From: Cliona cf. orientalis
Taxonomy: Eukaryota > Porifera > Demospongiae > Clionaida > Clionaidae
Direction: 5' to 3'
NCBI GenBank assembly: GCA_963930775.1
Contig: OZ005692.1
Span: 5,070,135 to 5,134,134 of the forward strand
DNA: 64,000 nucleotides
Shown here: in pieces, positions 21,009 through 31,693 of the stretch
Position numbering within the stretch: position 1 is the first letter of the stretch
How the letters are laid out: each line of letters starts with the position of its first letter
Position numbers and translations under genes: made by a program
The notes under the pieces: model-generated
Database searches by the model: none
Told to the model about the DNA's origin: nothing
The model's input: only the letters and a program-made list of their open reading frames with translations

Positions 21009-21263
21009 TATTATATATGGTATAATACCAAAATATATAATTAGTATAAAGATCCAATCCTGCACAGCTCTCACCTTACCCGGGTACCCGAGGATCACTT
21101 CAAGGATATAGCAAGGTGAGCACTGGCAACTAGCTTGTGGTTGTACCGCAATAACATTAATTGTAGTTCAAGGTATTACAATATGGCTAGAATTATTATC
21201 ATAAGCTATGCACAGCCAAAAAAAAGTGATTTGCTAACTTAATACAGCTAGATAAATGACAAG

Positions 21264-22986
21264 ATGCCCTCAACCAATATTGAAGTTGGCTCAAACCGCC
21301 TTTATCGTGTAAAAGAGGATTCAAACCACCAAGAACCAGTTTCCAACTTTTCAATGGAAGTTTTGGGGTCTGTTCATGTTGCCGCTGATGCTGGAGGTTC
21401 TGGTCTGCTGTTGAAGTTAAAGCGATTTCCAGATGATGTTGAAAAAGTATGTTTCAAAAATCCACATTATACTTGACTGCATACCAAATTAAACATGTAT
21501 AATACAGGAATGTTTTTTGTCCAATGTCCGAAGTGTCAAGCACAGTGAAGCAGTTCACAGTATCTGTTAATCAGCAGTTCCCTGGTGGCACCCTCTTCCT
21601 TCTCCTATCTGACCATGAGTTCAAGAAGCTGTTAATGGACATGTCCAGCACAATGCTTGAGTCTAGCTCCAACGTATGCCAGAAACATGCCGTCAGAATC
21701 GTAGGGAGAAACCAACTCGATGATGAGGAGCCAGTATGGGTGTTTTCTGACAAGGTTCAGCTATCCTGCAGGGGATCACTCCTAGAGTGCGATGATTCTC
21801 CATTCCTGTGGCTACGATGTATAGTCAATGGATCGAACATCTTAGTCCAAGAGTCTCTACAGTGTATGGTGCCAACACCTCTGGATGATGGAAAGAGCCT
21901 GAGCAATCTGTGCTTGGCAACAAGAAGATTTATGCCAGAAAATTTCACTGCTGCAATGGCTACCACAAGTGCTGTTGTGATGGGTACAAATTACACCAGT
22001 ATCCTGAAGATGTTTGGCTGCTGTGGTGTCCCAATTTTGACTGGACCTCCTGGATCATGCAAGTCAGAAGCATCGAAATGTGCCTTATCGCTTTATGGCG
22101 CTCATGAATCGCATACATGCAACAGCCAAACGACACCTTCCTACCTGTTCAAAACAGCAAGCAAAACAACAATTCCAATATGCGTGGATGATGTGAGTGA
22201 AAAGTCAGCTGATTCGTGGGAAGAACTTATCATTGATGCGTACAATGGAACAGGAAGAGGTACCCGAATGTATGGTGTCGAGGCATTCAAGACACTCCCT
22301 ATTGTGTCTGCTAATTGGAATGTTGGACCAGACAGGCCAAGAGCACACACCAGGGCTATCCACATAGCGTTTCATCACCATGATGACGAGCCTGGAGCAA
22401 ATTTGCTATTTGCTAGAATGGCTCAGTGCCGAGTTGATGCTTCCAAATCTGTTGGAAAGCTCATTCAGCTCAGCAGAAGATTCGAACAGCCTGAAACAAA
22501 AGATCATATCAATCGTGAGATCTCCCCTCTTGTCACTCGTATTCTCAGCCAGTTTGATGCTCCTGCCAGGTTCACTACTACCATGTCAGTTTTCATGTAT
22601 TTTTTCCTGGAGGTAGGTTAGCATGCATACATAAAAAGGGACAGTGGACCATCTGCCTGTTTATGCCATACTATTTTGTAGCTATACAAGCTCTCTTTGG
22701 ATTGCATAATAGCCATATCCTATATGTACAGTTTTCCAAGATTGCTGTTGAAGGAGACGCATCTTCAGGAGGAAGTGTCAGACCCTTTCTTACAGAGGAT
22801 CAATGCTGGGAATTCTTTGCTGAAAACATGGCACCGTTTACATCCCCAACTATGGCTTCTCTTCCAAGAGAACCAAGGGAGGATACGTTGCAGATTGAGA
22901 ATGCAAAAGTCTTGATAGAGGACTTCCTTCACTTGCTTGGAACTGTTCTTCAGAGCGTTCCTACTTACCGAGTACTGAACGATTAA
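21264..22986 (+). CDS. DUF927-like P-loop ATPase, spliced
   Basis: Probable exons are 21264-21446 (61 codons from MPSTNIEVGS), about 21508-22612 and 22732-22986. The second junction (CTGGAG | TTTTCC) is in phase. The first is one base out with the obvious acceptor, so either another acceptor is used, the protein starts at the ATG at 21524, or an indel is present. Counting from 21524: Walker A GPPGSCKS (174-181), Walker B IPICVDD (217-223), NGTGRGTRMYG (241-251) and a sensor-like PIVSANWN (259-266). The order fits DUF927-type or other helicase-like AAA+ proteins of mobile DNA. It starts about 190 bp beyond the right end of the KDZ element and is divergent from the HMGXB3-like pseudogene once that element is removed. 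Its role is unknown. Confidence 0.68.
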
Positions 22987-23064
22987 TGATAGCTTATCAG
23001 GGGCGAGCAATCTCATGATTTGCTGGAGTTTGTGGTCTCTTCCATTTGCATGCAGCCTTGTATT

Positions 23065-23074
23065 GCGCATGCGC
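23065..23074. promoter_or_regulatory. NRF-1-like palindrome GCGCATGCGC
   Basis: The site lies between the end of the ATPase gene and the exon at 23186, and may mark the start of a separate transcript. Confidence 0.4.
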
Positions 23075-23185
23075 ATGCTCATAGACACTGGCTCTCATAG
23101 CTGAAGCAACATTGAGTGCTCGCTCCCACTGTGTTGCAATTTAGATTTCTATGATTTAAATTAATACAGTACTATTCCTTTGTAG

Positions 23186-23428
23186 GCACTACAGATAGTA
23201 TCAGTGGATGTAACAACAGCATGCCACTTAGGATTATGCATTGCTATGAGGCTCACAGAAGCAGTGCCTTTGGTAAATAGCCAAGAGGACAATGGAGAAC
23301 CAAGGCTATTCACCAATGCTCAACTGGAGTCAGCTCTTCGGATCTCTCAGCTAGGCAAACGATCGAAGCAGCGATTTCTCCGCAGTGCCTCCAGGGATTC
23401 AGTTATCAAGTCCTCAAAAGAGGAGCAG
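23186..23428 (+). CDS. Single exon, unknown protein
   Basis: 81 open codons lie between a TTTGTAG acceptor and a CAG|GTGGAA donor, phase 0 at both ends: ALQIVSVDVTTACHLGLCIA and onward to a Lys/Ser-rich end. It could be a further exon of the ATPase gene (if the stop at 22984 is bypassed by splicing about 212 bp) or part of a separate gene continuing at 28083. I do not recognise the family. Confidence 0.45.
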
Positions 23429-23469
23429 GTGGAAATACATCACCCTATAATTGTTACATTGTAAAACAA

Positions 23470-23660
23470 TGTGCCATTCCATGTCGTGACAAGGCTGCAT
23501 ATATGACATTGTGTATTTGGCCTTAAAATTGCTCCCAATTTTAATAATCAACAGCAAACTTTTGAAGATAAATAAAATATAAATATTTATACGAAATTTC
23601 CATTATCCATCCCTATACGGTATCGTGATCACGTGGCCTAAGGCGGCCTAAAATTTTTGC
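23470..23660. repeat. Left arm of a 4.6-kb inverted-repeat bracket
   Basis: This sequence recurs reversed at about 28305-28475, with phrases ggccgccttaggccacgtga, ccgtatagggatggataatg and gttgattattaaaattggga. Its outer 40 bp also recur at about 28057-28097. The 23660-28305 segment between the arms may have been inverted or inserted. Confidence 0.85.
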
Positions 23661-24074
23661 TCCCCGCAAGTGAACTAAGTCAACACAGAGCTGCAAACAA
23701 TCAGCGTTTTCTAACAACGCCGCACGACTCGAAGAGAAATGAGATGTCAAAAATGCAGAAGTAACGGTCACACAACAACTGGTAAACGTACGACGAAGAA
23801 GGATGAGTGACCTTTCCAGTTCGCTCCGGCCAGGATCTAGGGCCCTAGCCCTGGCGGCCATATTGGTGACACTTCCGGATCCCGCCGAATTCCAACCGGA
23901 ACTCCAGCAACCTCCGGGCGCCGCCGAATTCCGGGTGAATGACCTCGCCGACCCAAGCTAGACTCGAATTGCCAACGCTGAGCTCAAAGCGCAGTACTAT
24001 GATGCTAGTGGATCACCTTCTATCATAGATACTATTATCTATGCTTCTATCACCCTGAATATGGGTGAAAGTAT

Positions 24075-24290
24075 ACACTATACCCCGCACCTACCCCGAA
24101 GGCTGCGCCAACGGGTAGGTGCACTTTATTTGGGGTATGTCCCCACCCCGAAGGCTGTGCCAAGGGGTGGTGGACGGAGATGATGGATTGCAGACCCCCG
24201 CACCTCAACCCGAAGGCCGTGCCAAGGGCAGGTGCACTGGGTCGTCCCCACCCCGAAGGCCGCGCCAACGGGTGGTGGACAAGCAAATGA
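24075..24290. repeat. Four short GC-rich repeats
   Basis: Units contain accccgaaggct or accccgaaggcc, then gcgccaa or gtgccaa, then a gggt(a)ggtg end, at about 24089, 24146, 24208 and 24252. Each can form a small hairpin. The long minus-strand frames over them are repeat artefacts. Confidence 0.8.
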
Positions 24291-24369
24291 GACCTCAGTA
24301 TCCATGGAGCTTTCACAAGAGGTCATTTTTTCCCACTCATGGGGATGTGCCAAAGGGCATATTAATCAT

Positions 24370-27300
24370 TGAATGAGGGAAACAGTAAGGATCCCCACCA
24401 ATATTACTCGGGGCTGAATTGGGCCCCTCCCCCTCACATGCTGTGACTATTAATGGATACTTGAAGAAGCAGTAACAGTTCATTGGATGCTAATGAATTT
24501 GCAGATCAAGACAGTGAATTGAACCCAACAATAACTATGATTGATTCAATCTCACCTTATATGGAAGCAAATATATCTAGGGTTTTTCCCCAAGCATTTT
24601 ATGTGGTACCAAGATAGAGAATTATATTAATATCTCCTTGGGCCAGGATTAAAAGGTGGAGGCATCCCTAGCCTTGCTAGTGTAGTGCTTCTGGTTGAGG
24701 TTCTAAGCAGTGATGCCAATTACCAGGCAGTGCAATACACACAAATGACCATCAGAGAGTGTGTGCAAGGATCCTCGTCTGATCTATTATCAATAGCAGA
24801 CGTGGTCAAACTTGATGAAATACAATCGGCCCAGGGACTTGTGTATTTTTGACTGGAGCTCGACTCGACCTCCATTATCCCCTCCATCCAGGAAATTATC
24901 TTATCAGTCATCCTGATGGATGCAGTGGTTTCCTCACCATACCTGGAATCAGGGTGGGCCACCCGTTTTTGACTTTGAATAAACATCAAAGAAATGGGTG
25001 GAGTTTATAACTAGAACATAATTAAAAGCCTATGAATCACCCTGTTTGGATTCAATTCTGGGGAAATCCCTCGATAATAGCCGTTAAAATTGAGGAAGTA
25101 TATAGCTACAGAGGCTGAGGTATGTAGACAGCATGGGAAATTTCTGCACCTAGCTGTTTATGGTTACAAAAAAGACCGAGAATATAAAATCTCACAAGGC
25201 ATCATTGTATGAGTTCTATACTCGATATAGAGCATAATATTAGGTAGGCATCACTACATTATGTATAGAGTACCTATTTTCATTATCTATGTCATTGACT
25301 TAAGGGCCAATATAGCTACCCATGTCAATGAATCTAGCCACAAGATCAGATCTTGCGTCAAATGGCTGGCCGACACAATGCAGCAATAATAATATAATAC
25401 TAAATTGAGGCTCAAACGCAAGGCATATAATATATATAGTAATAATATTACATATGCAAGTGTAATTTTGCCAGGATCACATGATTTGCATTTTTTTCCT
25501 TTCACTGACAAGGCAATAACAACAATAATTAAGACTACTTTCAGGCTGGCAACAGCCTTCGCACTGATGTATCTTTTACCAAGCAAGGTACTCGGTACTC
25601 ACCCAATTATAATGAGAAATTCAGGATATTCATACACATAATAATAATGTTATTGTGGTCTGGATGATAGTTTGGATGACGGAATCATCTCAACAGTGCC
25701 TTTATTGATGAAAAGTCACTGTGCTGTTTTTGGCTTGCTACAGGAGTTGGACTTTATTATAAACGAATCCAGATAATGTACTTTCTGGGCTTTATACAGT
25801 TATAATTCCAACACATATTTTCACTGTTGGATGGCAAAATCCACAAATGTTCATAAGCTTGCCTGTATACGTATAATATTATTTTTCGTACGACAGGTAT
25901 AAACATTGGGGAAAATACCTGCAATAGTGTCTAATAAGCCTATATTATTATACTTAAATCTGGAAATCCAGTGGTGATGGTACGTGTGCCCATTACTAAG
26001 AACTTCAGAGGATGAGAGCAAGCCTTGATCCTTCAGAGAAGTAATTCTTAAAGAAGTTATGAAATCTTTCATACTTTATACCACACACTGAAAATGATAC
26101 TCTCTCATGAAAGTCATCATCTCAAATTATTGTCTCTAGCTACCTTGGATAGGCGAGAGATCTAGAGTAATGTTTGTGCTGAATTTGCACACTGCATCTG
26201 ATGGCTCATGGATATTGATGGAACACAAATGTCATGCAGGACCATCATAAACCGACAATTTTAGCAGCCTTTCAGCTATGTATGCATATAAAAGGCACTA
26301 TAATAATAAAATTATTATTATAGTTCAAGCCATCAAGCAATAGCTAAATAATTATTGTAAGGATGACATAGCATCGGATTCCTGATGTCAGACCTGTCAA
26401 TGTATTTTTTGGCTATAGCTAAGCATAGATCCAGAGAATAATATTTAGACAGAACACACTCCATCTTTTTCTCAGTGTGAGATGGAGCAGGCACACAGAG
26501 AAGGTTGACTGCTCATCAGACTGGAAATCGGATCCAATAGCCAATCTTTGGGAAGTAAGTGGGGATTATCCATGCACACTAATAATATTATTATTGACTT
26601 CTTTGCTGCATGGACACAACACCCAACTATGGAGAGTTTAATTACGGTTTTCATCCAAACCCAGATGCGGAAGGGTTGAATGCATTCTCTAGCCCGAAAC
26701 TGGAAGAGAGGAAGGCTATAATAATGATTATATATATTATATTAGCCTTCTTTTCATTTACCTTAATAATTGCCATGGCAGAAATAAAGTGGAATAGAGT
26801 CAAAGAAGCAGTCCTGACGTCTGCAATATAATTATTATTGCTATATCAAGTTTGGTAGCAGAACCGTTTTTTGAAGCCATATTATTATTGACTGGCTGAT
26901 CGTGTTCCCACTTATGATGCCCCACTGAGTGAGCCAATTGGACCACTCCTCATAAACTTAGCTGGTCAACCTCCTCATCTAAATTTATCCTTTTGCCTGC
27001 ATCAGATCTATATTATAGCCTCATTTAGTGGACCATGCAGATCTCAACTTGGATAATTTTCTAATCATTCCTCATCACAGATACCCTCCAAACTAAGTGG
27101 AATGGTACTTCAAATGACAAGACAAGATGCCTACTAGTAGTAGTTCATCCCGTTTCTTGACAGAAGACTTTAGGCAGGGATGGCAGCTTTTTTGATATTG
27201 CATGATTCAATCTGCTTCACCGGAGAGTTACTCCACAAGAACAACTCCTCGACCAGTGACCCCACTGTCCCAGTGAGTCAGTGAGTGCAATCATTGTTCA

Positions 27301-28050
27301 CAGGAAAGTTTAGGGTGACTACAGTCTTATATGTACACTTTCTGAGGGAGCATTTTTCTCACGGGAAAGTGTCGATTTTAACACATGCATAAATAATATT
27401 ATATATACTCATAAGATGTCCTAACTTTCAACTGATTGATCCTGAGTTCACCCCATCTTATGTTGAATCCCACTGAGACACAATGTCATGCACAAGCAGC
27501 TTAAGCACTGACTAGCTATCCAAAGCTAACAACATTGATACACATAAGATGTCCAGTCCTGAGTTCACTCCATCTTATATATTATTATGTTGCAATAATT
27601 TAAGACACACAGGTCTAAATTCTCACTTTTCTTTGACCTGGGCTATTTTTGCACGATGATCAGTAATAACACTATGATCATACGCTGCAACAGTGAAGTG
27701 GAGTAGGCAGTCCAGACAGGAAACCAACAATGCTATAATAATAATATCAATGTTATTATTATTTCTCAACAGGCACACAAACGTACGTGTGTATATATAT
27801 TTTTCTTTGCAGAAAATATTTTCTTATGCCAGATATTGATAATACGCATACTAGTTGGACTCACACAGCAACAGCAATTTTTCAGTCAGAGCTGCTGATC
27901 TATCAACAACAGACATCATGCATATGAATTTCAAGATGACTGTGTGGTTGGTCATAATGAATTATAATATTATACCTTTATACCACAAACCAATCATGCC
28001 GATTAGTGATGTGGTTTATGTCCTCTGATGATTAAGTAGCTATTATAGTC
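24370..28050. other. No gene recognised
   Basis: AT-rich DNA with scattered ataatattatta-type runs and short frames that share no recognisable motif. A local duplication of cataagatgtcc and gagttcaccccatcttat is seen near 27410-27590. It is the interior of the inverted-repeat bracket. Confidence 0.5.
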
Positions 28051-28056
28051 TTCAAA

Positions 28057-28545
28057 CAATACACAATGTCATATATGCAGCCTTGTCACGACATGGAATT
28101 GTAGATCTCACAAGCATCCGAAGGATGTGCAGTGAGATCGGAATTCCATTAGTGACAAGGCAAGTATATGACATTACCCACCCTGCCCTCCCATGTCATA
28201 TACTTGAACATTACTTTTCTCAACTGGATGGACAATCTCAGGAAAAGGTATTAATAAATTCAATAAGATTATGGTGAGAATAGCTACTTCGAATTCCTTT
28301 AAAAAGGAAAAAAATTTTAGGCCGCCTTAGGCCACGTGATCACGATACCGTATAGGGATGGATAATGGAAATTTCGTATAAATATTTATATTTTATTTAT
28401 CTTCAAAAGTTTGCTGTTGATTATTAAAATTGGGAGCAATTTTAAGGCCAAATACACAATGTCATATACTTGCCTTGTCACTAATGGAATTCCGATCTCA
28501 CTGCACATCCTTCGGATGCTTGTGAGATCTACAATTCTGGAGACA
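28057..28545. repeat. Cluster of nested inverted repeats
   Basis: 28093-28180 recurs reversed at 28455-28542 (about 88 bp, containing agcatccgaaggatgtgcag). The segment's own ends pair with each other (gtcatata...cttgtcac with gtgacaagg...tatatgac). The right bracket arm (28305-28475) lies between the two copies. Confidence 0.82.
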
Positions 28546-29173
28546 ACCATCAGGCTCCTCCGACAAGGTAAGTCTTATTGTATCTATGAATATTATAATC
28601 ATGAACCAAGCTATTTATTGTTGTTTTTTTTTAGCTACACAACCTCAGGCTGATACTATTCAAGAGATAGAAGGTATAATCTAATGGTATAACATTTGTA
28701 TGCTTTCACTTGAACACAGCATTAAGTTGCTACACCACAGTTACACACACTTGTCACGCAGCTTCCACTGGAAATGAATCAGTTACAGCTGCTCTACCAG
28801 GATCCAGCAATCGTCATGATCAGATCGATGGAACAAACAGCCATCTCGAACCCAGAATTGGGTGACAATGAAGGTACATGGTATTATGATTATTTTGATG
28901 ATGATCATTGAACTTTTAGCCCCTACAGAAAACGAGTATCCAATACTCACTGAACGAGAGCAGTTAGCCGTTGCTGCTAGTCTTGATGGTGAATTCTCTC
29001 AAAATTCAGCTAGTGGAGACTCAGGTACTGGTATTAAATTATTATAGGGTATGAAGAAGGTGGCCTCTAAAGTTATGTTATGTACCACAGATCTTAGCTC
29101 ATCACCCCAACAACATGGTGGATCAAATGGAGCCATGATCACATTAACCACACCTGATTCTAATGATCAGTAG
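28083..29173 (+). CDS. Exon series of an unidentified gene, C-terminal part
   Basis: Segments with splice-like borders are 28083-28252 (GIVDLTSIRRMCSEIGIPLV and onward), an end at 28567 (GTAAGT donor), 28635-28673, 28762-28873, about 28930-29022, and 29092-29173 with a TAG stop. The last two join in phase (GDS|DLSSSPQQHGGSNG). Phase across 28762-28873 conflicts: one frame stops at TGA, while the other (LPLEMNQLQLLYQD) stays open and fits the next exon. The tail is Ser/Gln/Asn-rich and probably disordered. The region is cut up by inverted repeats, so it may be a broken gene, perhaps the continuation of 23186-23428. Confidence 0.35.
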
Positions 29174-29470
29174 ATGGATGAAGTAACTAATAACTAAGTT
29201 GCAGCTGCTATTATTATAGACCTATGGATTCATTAATCTTTGTACATCCCTTATTCAACCAACATGCACTGTCATGTATAGTTATAATAATTATTATTAT
29301 TATAGCCTAGCTCATAATTTTAATTTTATTATAACATTGTGTATTGTACGTACAATAATAATATTATAGTATGTCATGTATTGTAACAGTATGCACAAGA
29401 TATAATCATGGAATAGAATCTGATGCATGGTGATAATAGATAGCTACTATGATAGTAACTGTTATAGAGC
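29174..29470. other. AT-rich spacer, nothing recognised
   Basis: Runs of attattat and ataatata with no frame of interest. Confidence 0.5.
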
Positions 29471-29732
29471 TAGAAATGCTTGCATGTATAGCTACCTGGT
29501 AAAGAGGTGTCTATAGCATAATGCTATAGACACCTCTTTACCAGGTAGCTATAATGCTATAGACACCTCTTTACCAGGTAGCTATACATGCAAGCATTTC
29601 TACATCTCAGGTAGCTATACATGCAAGCATTTCTACATCTCTGTACTAGCATACCTCAGATTATTATAATGTACAAATTATTATAATGTACAATTTGTAC
29701 ATTATAATAATCTGAGGTATGCTAGTACAGAG
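29471..29732. repeat. Compound palindrome: two adjacent hairpins
   Basis: Hairpin one: a 49-nt arm at 29471-29519 (tagaaatgcttgcatgtata onward) pairs with 29521-29553 and, more fully, with a second copy at 29554-29602. A third partial arm copy follows at 29608-29640. Hairpin two: 29638-29679 pairs with 29691-29732 over about 42 bp (tctctgtactagcatacctc). Confidence 0.9.
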
Positions 29733-30540
29733 ATGTAGCTATATATAAGGCCATACCAATTTGATGTTTTGTTTCTCGGACAAACAGGAGCTGGAAACAG
29801 GCCAGGGTGGTCGGCATGAAAATAAAAAAAACAACAACTAATTAACAGGAGGTGTGGTCTAGTAAATCGTGAGCATCACCAGTTCACAGACGGCCAGCTA
29901 TCATTTTTGTAGTGAAACCTTGCATTCTAGAACAGTTCTGATGATCGTTTAGCTTACAACACTATCAGTAGCAGACTAAGAGTGTTCTTTCTAGTGAGTA
30001 CTCCTGGCCTATCACTATTAACTATAATGTGAGGAATGTTAATTAAAAAATTTTTATTTTTTTTTTTAAATTTGCTTTTTTTTTTCTACTTAGTGTGTAA
30101 TAAGTCGTTGCGGTTAATAGTTAAGCAAGAATGCTTTGATCTTGCTTTGATGTGGGCAATTACCGGCCTTTTCTTCAGGGGCCACTTCCGGTCGCTAATT
30201 ACACGCGCATAATCATCCCTGGACCCTATTTGGTGGCTGTTGACCAATAGCGTTGACTCTTTGATAGGAGCTGCGGGATACATCGCGATAGGTGGGCGTG
30301 TCCCCGATGCGGTGTGACCTTTGAACCCCGCCAGGTGGCTTTGGGGGCACGACAGGAGGTCAAAGGTGAGGCCATGTCAGGAGGCACTGTACGCGCACGC
30401 CGGTGTGATCGATGGGACCGCACGGCTGGATGGAAGCTGACGATGGTTTGAAGCGGATGTGGTTGCGATGACGTGTTGTTACCCCGCCCACACAGGAAAT
30501 GAGGTGAGCTCTTGTGTGGGCGGTGTGGCAGAACGGCCTT
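29733..30540. other. No gene recognised
   Basis: Contains a poly-T stretch (about 30055-30090) and GC-rich DNA with no convincing ORF. Confidence 0.45.
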
Positions 30541-30542
30541 GA

Positions 30543-30860
30543 AGTCTTTGTGTGTGTTTTGGCCTTGAGGAAGCTGTGTGTTTTAATTGGGATTGATTGT
30601 GAGCTTCCGGTGGACATCCGGTGGCCAGTCGGCACTTGATTGAAAATGGTGGTCCTTGAGGCACAGGGTGGTGCTGTTTTGGGCGTGACCTGGCCCCTCC
30701 CTTCCAGCTCGGCTTCCGGTCTATTGAGGATATTAAATGAACACTTCCGGCTCTAGCAGCCACACCCCTGAGACCTGGGCAATTAAAAGGATGTGGTCAC
30801 ACAACATGCACCACACTTATGACTTTGATGTGGTTTAGGGGGCGTATCCCCACCTTACGC
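30543..30860. repeat. Dispersed repeat, inverted partner of 44425-44756
   Basis: Shared blocks include ttttggccttgaggaagctg, ttccggtggacatccggtgg, tccttgaggcacagggtggt and gcagccacacccctgaga. The repeat type is unknown; no internal coding region is seen. Confidence 0.85.
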
Positions 30861-31693
30861 CCCACACAATTAAGGTCGTGCCTTAAAAAAAACTTATCCT
30901 ATGTACAGTATATGAGCATAGTAGAAAGCTTAAATCGGCTGATATTAAGCTCCTGAGCACATACACTTGCAATTACACACACACACACACACACACATTA
31001 GCTAGTTTTTTTCCCTCCAATAGCTAATTCCATTGTTCCCCAAAGTGCCCCCGATCATTTGGACCAGCCTGTTCCACTATGTATGTGGTGGCCGGGATAT
31101 AAGCTAAAAGGGTGCATATATAGTATCTGCATGATGCCATGGAAGATGAAAGACCTAGCTACCACCCAAAATCATTAATTCTGGATATGACACTGAATAC
31201 AAAATTTGACTGGGTCATGTGTGCCTCAACATTGATGTACCTTACATGTATGCAAAAAAAATTTAGCCCCACCACCCCCCCCCCCCCCCTCTTCTGGGGC
31301 TGGCTTGCAAACTAGCAAAAACAGGTGTTAGTGGTGATAATATGATAACATGACTTTCATTGACAGCGAATCTGTGGCGATTATCAACACTGATAGCCAA
31401 TGTCAATAGCCTTGGCATCTTGCTCTACGTATACAATCATAATCCATATGTGGGCAGTGCTGATGTTAAAATTCACAAGTCTACTTGTGTGGCAACAGGG
31501 TGAATACCACAATAATACTATTCATGGTTTCCTGGAAGTCAAATACGAATAACAATTGCAGGATAATTATATTTATTAATGATAATTTTTGTAAATAATG
31601 TGTATCAGGAAACGCCCCCTTCTATGAAGTGGAGTTAAGCAAGAATTTTAGCTCAATAACACCAATTTGACAAGAATAAACGAAGAAGCAAAC
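30861..31693. other. Spacer upstream of the Death-domain gene
   Basis: Holds a (CA)n run at about 30975-30997 and a poly-C run near 31267-31290. No clear promoter motif is seen near 31600. Confidence 0.45.

Larger units (their letters stand above)
10922..21072. mobile_element. 10.15-kb KDZ-type DNA transposon with ATPase cargo
   Basis: The perfect inverted word GTGCAGGATTGGATC occurs at 10928-10942 and, reversed, at 21051-21065. A 9-bp word ACCTTACCC lies at 10913-10921 and again at 21073-21081, just outside both ends. That is a target duplication close to the 8 bp known for Zisupton-type elements. Inside are AT-rich subterminal repeats at both ends, a complete KDZ-type transposase on minus (12232-14274), and two plus-strand genes (14669-15373, 15855-17360). 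A nested CACTG-ended element lies at 18396-20622. The outermost 6-7 bp of the two ends do not match well, so the exact termini are uncertain by a few bases. The KDZ assignment rests on the transposase motifs. Confidence 0.78.

Noticed and set aside
24050..24376. Overlapping ORFs on both strands over GC-rich repeats
   Set aside because: The repeats themselves keep several frames open; no protein features.
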